The translations under genes and the position numbers were made by a program. 56,711 nucleotides of DNA from Roseovarius sp. TE539 (GTDB taxonomy: Bacteria; Pseudomonadota; Alphaproteobacteria; Rhodobacterales; Rhodobacteraceae): the NCBI RefSeq assembly GCF_003298505.1, contig NZ_QNGB01000004.1, forward strand, positions 165,001-221,711, in the 5' to 3' direction. Under the pieces are notes generated by a model. That model did not search any database. It was not told the origin of the DNA and saw nothing but the letters and a program-made list of their open reading frames with translations. How positions within the stretch are numbered: the first letter of the stretch is position 1; every line of letters begins with the position of its first letter. Below, piece after piece: positions 28,853 to 36,658 of the stretch.

Positions 28853-30139
28853 TCACGCGAACTTCTCGTTCATGATGTTGTAGATGCAGTTTTGCTGAAC
28901 GGTCCAGTGACCATCATCGCCGGGCATCGCGACATTTCCTTTGGTGTTGTACCGCGCGAGCATGAGCATGAACTCGCCCTCAACCTCCTTGGTCAGGGTC
29001 TTTGCCCGCGCCCAGATGCGCACATCGCATCGCGCCACGGTCGAATAGCGGATTGATCTGATTTCGTAGTCAAGCAGTTCGACATACTCAGCCATTAGCC
29101 TCAGCTCACCCGCCATCTTGTTGGCGGGCTTGTTGATCAGGTTGACAGCAAATTTTCCCATCTTGCCATAGTTCTTGGCTTTCCAGCCCGACAGAAATTC
29201 CGTTACCGCCATCTCCGGTCCGTCAGGTGCCAAAGGCTCCTCGAACGGTCTCGCCTTCTCATATGGTTCAAAGGCCTCAATAACCCGTTTGTAAGCCTGG
29301 GTCTTGGAAAAGCTTCGGAGGTCATCCGCCAGCGTCCGGCTCTGCTTTTCTTCGTACTCCCGCCGTCGTTCCTCTTCAGATGACTTGTCGATCGCCCAAT
29401 CAACGAGCGCCATCATCAGAAGCCATGCTTTCGCGCAGACTTTTTTGTTTGCGTAACCGAGCGATCGCCCGTGAAGAATGCCGTGCCGCAAAGGTACTTC
29501 AATCTCATCATCGCGGGACTTGCGAACGCCTTTGGTGATCAACTTGATCAGTGCAGGCAAGGACGTGTCGTGCCCTGTGATCGAGTCAAAGCAACTGAGG
29601 TCGGCATCTTTCTCGAACGGGCTGACGGGCGCGACATCGGATGCAAAACCATCGCAGGCGATTAGGATCAGGGGAACCGCTGCCATATAGCGCTCTTCCA
29701 GGTAGAGCCGCAGGGCTTCTTCCAATTGATCGTCTCGAAGGTCAGCCTCGTGGAAGCGGCGCGCGCGCAGGATCGCGAAGAGTTTGATGTTATCCTCGGT
29801 GAACCATTCGACCAGAACGTCTTCAGCTTCATCGGGTTTTCCGTTCCCATGAAGCTCCAATGCTTCTTTCATGACATCGACGGACATAGCCCCGCCTACG
29901 GCGATCCACCCACGTTCGCCGAATGCGGCGTTGAAACGGTCAGGCAGATCGAGAATTTCGGCCTGCTTCATCATATCGTCCACTTTGGCTTTAAAGCCTT
30001 CAAGCTTTTCGCTTTTGAACCCAAGACTTCCGAGAAAACCGGATGCGCCGCCGAGCGCTTGAAGTCCCGGCAGCAGCTTCTTCATCTCTTCAGTGCTCGG
30101 ATTGTCGGAGATTTTCTTTTTTTGCTCGTCGTCGTTCAT
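28853..30139 (-). CDS. Putative HEPN-domain defence protein
   Basis: 428 residues, mostly helical. The centre has PLRHGILHGRSLGYANKK: Arg218-x4-His223 followed by Gly, the Rx4-6H motif of HEPN ribonuclease-type domains in the RxxILHG variant. The first 60 residues and the C-terminal 130 are unassigned; the latter is beta-rich like NTF2-type sensor domains. It lies 15 bp downstream of AbiEii, so it is likely a third gene of that operon. RNA cleavage on phage infection is a reasonable hypothesis. Family call from motif only. Confidence 0.5.
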   Translation of the reverse strand: MNDDEQKKKISDNPSTEEMKKLLPGLQALGGASGFLGSLGFKSEKLEGFKAKVDDMMKQAEILDLPDRFNAAFGERGWIAVGGAMSVDVMKEALELHGNGKPDEAEDVLVEWFTEDNIKLFAILRARRFHEADLRDDQLEEALRLYLEERYMAAVPLILIACDGFASDVAPVSPFEKDADLSCFDSITGHDTSLPALIKLITKGVRKSRDDEIEVPLRHGILHGRSLGYANKKVCAKAWLLMMALVDWAIDKSSEEERRREYEEKQSRTLADDLRSFSKTQAYKRVIEAFEPYEKARPFEEPLAPDGPEMAVTEFLSGWKAKNYGKMGKFAVNLINKPANKMAGELRLMAEYVELLDYEIRSIRYSTVARCDVRIWARAKTLTKEVEGEFMLMLARYNTKGNVAMPGDDGHWTVQQNCIYNIMNEKFA

Positions 30140-30154
30140 GGCTGTTTGTCTGCT

Positions 30155-31072
30155 TTACCTGAAGAGCGCTTCAAGCGCTTCTTTCTGGGCTTTGTGTTTG
30201 GCGCTGTTTTCGGCCTTTAGCGTCTCGATGTTCTGCAACTTCCAACGGACGGCCGGTAGGTCTGCAGCATGCGGTGCGTCGATCAGCGAAAAGTCAGGCG
30301 CCCCGTCATAGAGGCCGCGCAGAAATGCCTTGGCATTCTCGTCAAGGCGCGCATTCAGATCGGTGATCAATCGCTCTCGTGTCTCGATAAGATCGGCAAG
30401 CGGTACGGGCGTGGTCGTCATGCCCTCGAATTCCCGCGCGAACGGTTTTTCTAAATCGATCATGTTCGGGTTCAGCAACTCGTGCGCCGGGCGCTTGGCG
30501 CTTGCCACATACACGAGAAACGTCCGGAACAGGGCATCAGTGAGCCCTTCGTTCTCATAGAGCAGTTTCACATCGTAAAGATCGCGGGGGTGCTGCCTGT
30601 CCGTGGCTGCGCACAGCTTGCCGCCGAAGAGGTCTTCGAACGATACGACCTGGATTTCAGCGAAGCCGAATTCATCCTCGACTGCTTCTGTGACGCCCAT
30701 CAGTTTAGGATCGTGTACGACACCGCGCGTCACCGGTGAGGTCTCGATCTTGATCGTGGCAGTGCCCATGCTGGCCTGCACGCGTGTCGGATTCTTACCG
30801 CCGCCATCTATGCGGCGAACCTTCGCGTCGGCGATGCCTGCGTCTATGGCACCGGCGATGCGTTCCAACGACTCGTTGATTTCAGTCAGGCTTTCGGCGC
30901 GGTCTTTGATCGGCAGATAGGTCAGGTCGATATCGACCGACAGGCGCGGCAGATCACGGTAGAACAGGTTGATCGCGGTGCCGCCTTTGAGTGCGAATAT
31001 CTCTTCTTTCGCGACATACGGGAGTATGCGCACGAGCAGCGCGACCTGGGCTTCATAGATATCACGCGCCAT
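30155..31072 (-). CDS. abiEii: AbiEii/AbiGii nucleotidyltransferase toxin
   Basis: 305 residues. The nucleotidyltransferase core shows LKGGTAINLFY (Gly30-Gly31) and SVDIDL (Asp47, Asp49), the conserved GG/GS plus DxD of the family, and later VVSFEDLFGGKLCA and HPRDLYDV (motif III/IV). This is the toxin of type IV abortive-infection systems; homologues transfer nucleotides to tRNA or other targets. Starts 11 nt inside the AbiEi gene. Complete. Confidence 0.9.
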   Translation of the reverse strand: MARDIYEAQVALLVRILPYVAKEEIFALKGGTAINLFYRDLPRLSVDIDLTYLPIKDRAESLTEINESLERIAGAIDAGIADAKVRRIDGGGKNPTRVQASMGTATIKIETSPVTRGVVHDPKLMGVTEAVEDEFGFAEIQVVSFEDLFGGKLCAATDRQHPRDLYDVKLLYENEGLTDALFRTFLVYVASAKRPAHELLNPNMIDLEKPFAREFEGMTTTPVPLADLIETRERLITDLNARLDENAKAFLRGLYDGAPDFSLIDAPHAADLPAVRWKLQNIETLKAENSAKHKAQKEALEALFR

Positions 31073-31892
31073 CGCTTGCCTCCGTGTTCACGAATTCTTC
31101 CGGCACCATGATGCGATAGCGCGGATGTATCCTGCCGCCTTTGACAAGAGCGCGGTCGCCGCTCCCAAGGTTGAATTCTTCCGGTTCGAGACGCTTGCGC
31201 CAGGCGTGGTTGTGGCGGTCGGCGAAGACGAAGAACAGGCGCTTCACCTTAATCTTCTTGCAGCTGTGAAGCAGCGCCGTCAGTGTACGCGGACGCAGCG
31301 TCGTCAGGCTTTCGAACACCATGTCGAGGTTATGGAAGCTCTCATGGTCGGGCAGTTCGTCCATTACTTCCATGACCGCCCGTTCAGGGGATGACATCTT
31401 GAGTTTCCAGTCCCATGGGAGGGTGGTGCTGGCGTCAGTCTCGTCCTTGGTCAGGCCGAGTGACGGATCGGCGAACAGCGAGGTGCTGCGGGTTTCTATC
31501 GGTGCGTTCAGTGGCAGTTTGGCGAGCCAGCTCGGTATGGCGTCGCCATAGACCCAGACAGGGGCATTGCTGCCAAGGCGCAAATAGTGGTCGTAGCCTT
31601 GCTGGCCGAGGGCGGTCGTGCCGCCGACATGGACATCGTAGCCCATGATATGCTGCAGCGAGAGCAGGCAGGTCTTCCATTCGAGCGTGTTGGTCGTTGA
31701 GGCGTTTGGCGCAGGACGGCGGAAGACCCCGCGATGGATGCGCTCCAGCCAGCCGCGCTTGACGTGGTAGTAGGATGAGCGACGCCCTATATCGTGGCGC
31801 TCAAGCCATGCGGAGTCCACAAGGAAGCCTGCGGGTACAGACTCAAGCAAGTTCTTTATTTTTTCGTGTTCTTGTCCACTCATGATGGACAT
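31062..31892 (-). CDS. abiEi: AbiEi antitoxin / transcriptional repressor
   Basis: 276 residues (ATG 31892; an internal ATG at 31883 is an alternative). The N-terminal winged-helix region (DSAWLERHDIGRRSSYYHVKRGWLERIHRGVFRR) precedes the AbiEi C-terminal antitoxin domain (HVGGTTALGQQGYDHYL). AbiEi proteins repress their own operon by binding inverted repeats in the promoter and neutralise AbiEii. Two matching inverted repeats lie at and just upstream of its start. Confidence 0.9.
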   Translation of the reverse strand: MSIMSGQEHEKIKNLLESVPAGFLVDSAWLERHDIGRRSSYYHVKRGWLERIHRGVFRRPAPNASTTNTLEWKTCLLSLQHIMGYDVHVGGTTALGQQGYDHYLRLGSNAPVWVYGDAIPSWLAKLPLNAPIETRSTSLFADPSLGLTKDETDASTTLPWDWKLKMSSPERAVMEVMDELPDHESFHNLDMVFESLTTLRPRTLTALLHSCKKIKVKRLFFVFADRHNHAWRKRLEPEEFNLGSGDRALVKGGRIHPRYRIMVPEEFVNTEASDGA

Positions 31893-31965
31893 ATTAGCAA
31901 AAATTCAAAGAGTTTTCTAGTGGCTTCTTTAGAGAACTTCGTTTTTGTCCACTTTGGGTGGACCA
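31873..31965. promoter_or_regulatory. Paired inverted repeats, likely AbiEi operators
   Basis: TGTCCA-ctcatga-TGGACA at 31873-31891 spans the abiEi start, and GTCCAC-tttgg-GTGGAC at 31947-31963 lies 73 bp upstream. The shared half-site TGTCCAC fits AbiEi autorepression, where the family is known to use two inverted repeats. Confidence 0.55.
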
Positions 31966-32199
31966 AGTGAGATATTCTTAAAGAGGCTTCAGGTCAGAGG
32001 CTCCGAAACTCTCCAGCAAAGCAGGGCGGGCGCCGGTGCCCTGCATCGTCTCCGCCGCCGCACCCCCATAAGCAAGTGAGGGGTGACGGACGGCTCCGGC
32101 GAAGCAGGGCGATAGATGCCCTGGTTGAGCTTTGCGAACCGGCTAGTCTCTGATACGCTGAAAATGGTAAGATACCGATAACCAAAGACAAAATATGTG
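31966..32199. other. Hairpin-containing spacer before the HNH gene
   Basis: Two similar hairpins, GCAGGGC (32021-32027)/GCCCTGC (32038-32044) and CAGGGC (32105-32110)/GCCCTG (32118-32123), share the context AAGCAGGGCG. A weaker CCCC...GGGG stem lies between. No gene is present. The promoter for the HNH gene is presumably within 32130-32190. Confidence 0.35.
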
Positions 32200-33078
32200 A
32201 TGGCAGATGATCTTCTCAAACGGTTTGAGTCAGTGCGCGTCTTCGCCAAGGGCGGGAAGCTTGCGCCGCATAAGCCGCTTCTGCTGCTCTATGCCCTGTC
32301 CAAGCTGAAGAGCGAGAAGGCCGAGCGCATCAGCTTCACTGATGCAGAAGATGTCGTCAGTCCGCTCATCCAAACCTACGGCCCGTTCAACGCCAAGACG
32401 ACAGTTGCCTATCCCTTCGCGCGCCTGGCCAATGACAAAAGCAAAATCTGGTGGATTGACGAGTACGAGAAGAACGCGTCCGGCGACCTGAACCTCACCG
32501 AAGCCCGAGACCGGAAGCTCCAGGCTGGATTCTCCCACGATGTTCTTGCCGCCTTCCGGAAGAACCCGAAGCTGATCGATAACGTCGCCGTCAATCTCTT
32601 GGAGCGCAACTTCTCCCCCAGTCTGCATCAGGACATCCTGGAAGCCGTCGGGCTGTACCTCGGCGATGACGAGATCGAAGCCGTCATACGCCGGAAACGT
32701 GATCCCAAATTCCGCTACAAGGTTCTGACCGCCTATTACGAGCAGTGCTGTGTCTGTAAATACGACATCAAGATGAACGGTGCGGCTGTTGCGCTCGAAG
32801 CCGCTCACATCAAGATGCATTCGGCAGGCGGCCCCGATGAGGTGCCAAACGGCCTGTCTCTATGCGTTATCCATCATAAGCTCTTCGATCTCGGCGCCAT
32901 CACAGTGGACAAAGACATGAAGGTCAGGGTGTCCGAACGTGTTGTCGGGGATTGGGGGCGCAAGCTGAACGATGAATTCCACGAAAAAGAGATTTCCCAG
33001 CCACGGAATGAAGGCATGCTGCCCGCTGGCCAATTCATCCAGTGGCACAACCAACAGATCTTCAAAGGCTTAGTTTAG
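32200..33078 (+). CDS. HNH restriction endonuclease of the phosphorothioate-DNA-dependent type
   Basis: 292 residues from ATG 32200 (an in-frame GTG is at 32197). The N-terminal sulfur-binding-type domain carries KLAPHKPLLLLYALSKL, YGPFNAK and VAYPFARLANDKSKIWW. The C-terminal HNH domain has CCVCKYD, ALEAAHIKMHSAGGPDEVPNGLSLCVIHHKLFDLGAI, in which the His, Asn and paired Cys of the beta-beta-alpha-metal fold are visible. This is the architecture of ScoMcrA/SprMcrA-like type IV enzymes that cut phosphorothioate-modified (or methylated) DNA. No dnd genes are in the window, so it would act against foreign modified DNA. Confidence 0.8.
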   Translation: MADDLLKRFESVRVFAKGGKLAPHKPLLLLYALSKLKSEKAERISFTDAEDVVSPLIQTYGPFNAKTTVAYPFARLANDKSKIWWIDEYEKNASGDLNLTEARDRKLQAGFSHDVLAAFRKNPKLIDNVAVNLLERNFSPSLHQDILEAVGLYLGDDEIEAVIRRKRDPKFRYKVLTAYYEQCCVCKYDIKMNGAAVALEAAHIKMHSAGGPDEVPNGLSLCVIHHKLFDLGAITVDKDMKVRVSERVVGDWGRKLNDEFHEKEISQPRNEGMLPAGQFIQWHNQQIFKGLV

Positions 33079-33090
33079 CGAAGGTGATTG

Positions 33091-33411
33091 ATGACAACAG
33101 GCAAGCTGGTAAGAGACCGTATTCCAGAGCTTATTTCCGCTGAAGGCCGCAAGCCGATTGTCAGCAAACTCACAGGCGCTGCGCTCTTATCCGCCCTGTA
33201 TGACAAGCTTGCTGAAGAGCACGAAGAACTCCTTACGGCGGAGAGTGCCGAGGAAAAGTGCGAAGAGATCGCCGACGTCATCGAAGTGCTGATCGGTATC
33301 GCCACGCAATACGGCTTCGAAGAAGCAGAAGTCATGGACAGTGTCGCGCGCAAGCGCGAAGAGCGTGGCGGCTTCGCTGACGGGGTGTTCTATGAAGGTG
33401 ATGAGCGGTAA
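33091..33411 (+). CDS. MazG-like / phosphoribosyl-ATP pyrophosphohydrolase-family protein
   Basis: 106 residues from ATG 33091 (AAGGTGA upstream). KLVRDRIPELI opens the domain. KLAEEHEELLTAESAEEKCEEIADVIEVLIGIA carries the ExxE...ExxD metal-binding pattern of the all-alpha NTP pyrophosphatase superfamily, and the C-terminus ends RKREERGGFADGVFY. Members hydrolyse nucleoside triphosphates to monophosphates; element-borne copies may deplete or sanitise nucleotides in defence. It is 12 bp after the HNH gene, so likely cotranscribed. Confidence 0.82.
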   Translation: MTTGKLVRDRIPELISAEGRKPIVSKLTGAALLSALYDKLAEEHEELLTAESAEEKCEEIADVIEVLIGIATQYGFEEAEVMDSVARKREERGGFADGVFYEGDER

Positions 33412-33559
33412 GGATCGATCGACCGAACAGTGCCTTCGCAGGCTGCTGCCGGTCATAGCGCCCCAGACGCCATAACAACACGCGGCAACAGTTTGTATTC
33501 TATAGGAAAAATCTTTCAATATTTGGTGGCTTGTGGCAAAGATAGTGTCGCAAGATCAA

Positions 33560-33576
33560 CGCACGCAAAACGTGCG
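33560..33576. promoter_or_regulatory. Inverted repeat upstream of hsdM
   Basis: CGCACG-CAAAA-CGTGCG, 6-bp perfect arms, 23 bp before the hsdM start. It could be an operator for a controller of the R-M operon or an RNA hairpin in its leader. No controller gene is adjacent. Confidence 0.35.
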
Positions 33577-33599
33577 CATAAGAAGCGAGGGACGGGCAC

Positions 33600-35609
33600 A
33601 TGATGGAACACGTTGGCGAAATTGAAAAACGGCTGTGGTCGGTAGCCGATCACCTGCGCGCTAACTCGAACTTCGCCAGCAATGAGTACTTCCTGCCCGT
33701 CATGGGGCTAATCTTCCTGCGTCACGCCTATAGCCGCTTCCAGCGCGTGCAGGACGAGATCAAGGCCTCGCTGCCCTCGCGTGGCGGCGTTACCCGTCCG
33801 CTCACCAAAGAAGATTTCTCGGGGCGTGGCTCGATCTACCTCAAGCCCGAAGCGCAGTTCGATCATCTGGTTTCGATCCCCGATGGCGGCGACCGTGCCG
33901 GTGCCATCATCACGGCCATGGAAAGCATCGAAGCTGACTATGAATCCCTCGATGGCGCGCTGCCAAAATCCGAATACCAGGAACTCGGTGACGACGATCT
34001 CGGTCAGCTCCTCCGCACGTTCAACGATCCAGCTCTCGAAAAAGCGGACGGTGACGTGTTCGGTCGCATCTATGAGTACTTCCTAACGCAGTTCGCCGAT
34101 CAGAAGGCTCATGACGGCGGCGAATTCTTCACTCCGATCTCGATTGTGCAAACTATCGTCAACGTCATCGAACCTGACCACGGCAAGATCATCGATCCCG
34201 CCTGCGGTTCGGGCGGCATGTTCGTGCAGAGCGCGCACTTCATCGAGAAGATGAAGGCCAACCCGAATGAACGCGTGACATTCTACGGGATGGAGAAGAA
34301 CCCGACGACGATCCGCCTCGCCAAAATGAACCTTGCTGTCCATGGGCTCGAAGGCCAAATCCAGAAGGCAATTTCCTACTACGAAGACCCGCACGACCTC
34401 GTCGGCCAGGCTGACTTCGTTATGGCCAATCCGCCGTTCAACGTGGACGAGATCGACGCTGAAAAGATCAAGAATGATTCCCGCCTGGAATTCGGCCTGC
34501 CCGGCGTGAACAAGGGCGGCAAGGTCAGCAACGGCAACTATGTCTGGCTGTCTTTTTTCCACGCCTATCTAAATGAAAACGGTCGCGCGGGCGTCGTCAT
34601 GTCTTCACAGGCTTCTTCAGCAGGTCACGGTGAAGCCAAAGTCCGCGAGGCGATGGTGAAGTCCGGTGACGTCGATATCATGGTCGCGATCCGGGGTAAC
34701 TTCTTCTACACCCGCTCCGTGCCGTGCGAGCTTTGGTTCTTCGACAAGGGCAAGCCCGAACACCTCAAAGACAAGGTGCTGATGATCGATGCGCGCAACA
34801 TCTACCGCAAAGTAACGCGCAAGATTTACGACTTCACGCCCGAGCAACTTCAGAACCTTAGCTCGATTGTCTGGCTCTATCGCGGTCAGACCGAACGCTT
34901 CCTGGAGCTTGTGACGGGCTATCTCGATACGGCGTTCACGCAGACTGAAGCCAGCGACTTCTCAGGCCTTGAAAAGGCGATGAAAGATGTGACCGGTGCA
35001 TATGACGATGAAGAGCTGAACACGCTTTCTGAAACCGTCATCGCTGACATCGAGCAACTCAAATCAGAGGCTACAAAGGCAAAGGCTTCTGACTGGGGCG
35101 GTGGCAACCGCGAAATCGGTAGCTTGAAAGCCGGCGCTGAGGCGTTCGCGCCGACCGCCGATCGGATCAAATCACTCACCAAAGTGATCGATCATTTCTA
35201 CAAGCTCGCAACCCGCGTGCATGATGAAGACGTTGCGGCAGGTACCAAGCCAGCGGAAGGCAAGAAACGCCTAAATGCGCTTGATGAAGCGCGTCATGAG
35301 GTGACCGAGCATCTTAAGCAGGCGCGGTATTTCCATACGCAAGCCGAATGGCTTCTGACGCGTTTCCCGTACGGTGAACTGTGCGATGTCGAGGGCCTCG
35401 TGAAGCTCGTCGATCAGGATGAGATTGAGGCGAACGACTGGAGCCTGACACCAGGCCGCTATGTTGGAGTAGCACCCGAAGAAGAGGATGAAGACTTCGA
35501 CTTCGAGGAGGCGATGCGTGACATTCAGATAGAGATTGATGGACTAAATGCCGAGGCGTTGGAGCTTGCCGCCACTATCAAGAATAACTTTGAAGAGTTG
35601 ATAGGATGA
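33600..35609 (+). CDS. hsdM: Type I restriction-modification DNA methyltransferase subunit (HsdM)
   Basis: 669 residues (ATG 33600 or 33603). After an HsdM N-terminal helical domain, the N6-adenine methyltransferase domain shows motif I DPACGSGGMF (around residue 200) and motif IV NPPF in ADFVMANPPFNVDEID (around 278). A long C-terminal helical extension (about 480-669) is larger than in EcoKI HsdM and ends beside hsdS. The stop overlaps the hsdS start (ATGA). It methylates the half-sites chosen by HsdS and is also needed for restriction. Confidence 0.95.
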   Translation: MMEHVGEIEKRLWSVADHLRANSNFASNEYFLPVMGLIFLRHAYSRFQRVQDEIKASLPSRGGVTRPLTKEDFSGRGSIYLKPEAQFDHLVSIPDGGDRAGAIITAMESIEADYESLDGALPKSEYQELGDDDLGQLLRTFNDPALEKADGDVFGRIYEYFLTQFADQKAHDGGEFFTPISIVQTIVNVIEPDHGKIIDPACGSGGMFVQSAHFIEKMKANPNERVTFYGMEKNPTTIRLAKMNLAVHGLEGQIQKAISYYEDPHDLVGQADFVMANPPFNVDEIDAEKIKNDSRLEFGLPGVNKGGKVSNGNYVWLSFFHAYLNENGRAGVVMSSQASSAGHGEAKVREAMVKSGDVDIMVAIRGNFFYTRSVPCELWFFDKGKPEHLKDKVLMIDARNIYRKVTRKIYDFTPEQLQNLSSIVWLYRGQTERFLELVTGYLDTAFTQTEASDFSGLEKAMKDVTGAYDDEELNTLSETVIADIEQLKSEATKAKASDWGGGNREIGSLKAGAEAFAPTADRIKSLTKVIDHFYKLATRVHDEDVAAGTKPAEGKKRLNALDEARHEVTEHLKQARYFHTQAEWLLTRFPYGELCDVEGLVKLVDQDEIEANDWSLTPGRYVGVAPEEEDEDFDFEEAMRDIQIEIDGLNAEALELAATIKNNFEELIG

Positions 35610-36655
35610 GTCTTGAACGCAAAAAGCTGGGTGACGCACTTGACCTCTTCAACGGCAAGAAACCGGAACTAGCCGAAGATGGTGAGTTCGTTGTCTTCGG
35701 GTCAAACGGCACCATTGGTCGGTCGGGAAAATTCAACCACCCAAGTTCGGTTATACTTGGACGCGTCGGAGCGTACTGTGGAGCTGTCAAATTTTCGTCG
35801 GAGCCGTTTTGGGCTTCGGACAACACAATAGTGACGCGTCCAAAAGGCGATCAAGACCTCAAGTACTGGTACTATAGGCTACAAACAATCCCTCTGCGCG
35901 GGTATGCAGGTGGCGCCGCGCAGCCACTCATCACGCACTCCATAATCAAGCCGATTGAAACGGACGTTCACAAAGAAAAGCTTGAGCAAGAACGTATTTC
36001 TGGTGTGCTCTCCGCTTTCGATGATCTCATTGCAAACAACCGTCGTCGTATCGAGCTTTTGGAGGAGGCAGCCCTTCTGCTGTATCGTGAGTGGTTTGTC
36101 CGGCTCCGCTTTCCAGGTTGTGAGCATGTTGAAATTGTCAATGGCGTGCCTAGCGGTTGGAGCCAAACAACAATCGGAGAACACTGCCCACTGGTCTATG
36201 GCAAGGCATTGAAGGCGGATGCCCGAGAGCCCGGTGAAGTCGATGTATACGGGTCGAGCGGTGTCGTTGGTACGCACAATAAGGCCCTTGTGCATGGCTC
36301 TGCCATAGTCGTTGGCCGGAAGGGAAACGTCGGCAGCATATATTGGGCAAGACGGAAATTTTGGCCAATCGATACAGTCTATTACATTGCGCCCAAGAAT
36401 TGTGACTACTTCACCTATTATGCATTGCAGCATGTTCAATTCATTAACACGGACGTTGCGGTGCCAGGTCTTAATCGTGATTTCGCGCATAGTCGCAAAA
36501 TGACCATTCCGCCCGAACACCTCCTAGAAGGATTTCACGCTCAGATCGAACCCATACAAAGACAAATTGGTGTTCTTGAAAGGCAGGCGTCTGAGTTGGC
36601 AAAAGCTCGCGATCTTCTCTTGCCTCGTTTGATGGATGGAAGGGTGGAGGTCTAA
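35606..36655 (+). CDS. hsdS: Type I R-M specificity subunit (HsdS)
   Basis: 349 residues with two target-recognition domains (about 1-110 and 170-290) and two conserved helical spacers (KEKLEQERISGVLSAFDDLIANNRRRIELLEE; IEPIQRQIGVLERQASELAKARDLLLPRLM). TRD1 is of the short, beta-strand-first type (VVFGSNGTIGRSGKF; VILGRVGAYCG), and TRD2 shares the motif (VDVYGSSGVVGTHN; AIVVGRKGNVG). Compact for the family but both halves look intact. Base composition is lower in GC than flanking hsdM/hsdR, as expected for horizontally exchanged specificity genes. Confidence 0.93.
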   Translation: MSLERKKLGDALDLFNGKKPELAEDGEFVVFGSNGTIGRSGKFNHPSSVILGRVGAYCGAVKFSSEPFWASDNTIVTRPKGDQDLKYWYYRLQTIPLRGYAGGAAQPLITHSIIKPIETDVHKEKLEQERISGVLSAFDDLIANNRRRIELLEEAALLLYREWFVRLRFPGCEHVEIVNGVPSGWSQTTIGEHCPLVYGKALKADAREPGEVDVYGSSGVVGTHNKALVHGSAIVVGRKGNVGSIYWARRKFWPIDTVYYIAPKNCDYFTYYALQHVQFINTDVAVPGLNRDFAHSRKMTIPPEHLLEGFHAQIEPIQRQIGVLERQASELAKARDLLLPRLMDGRVEV

Positions 36656-36658
36656 GTT

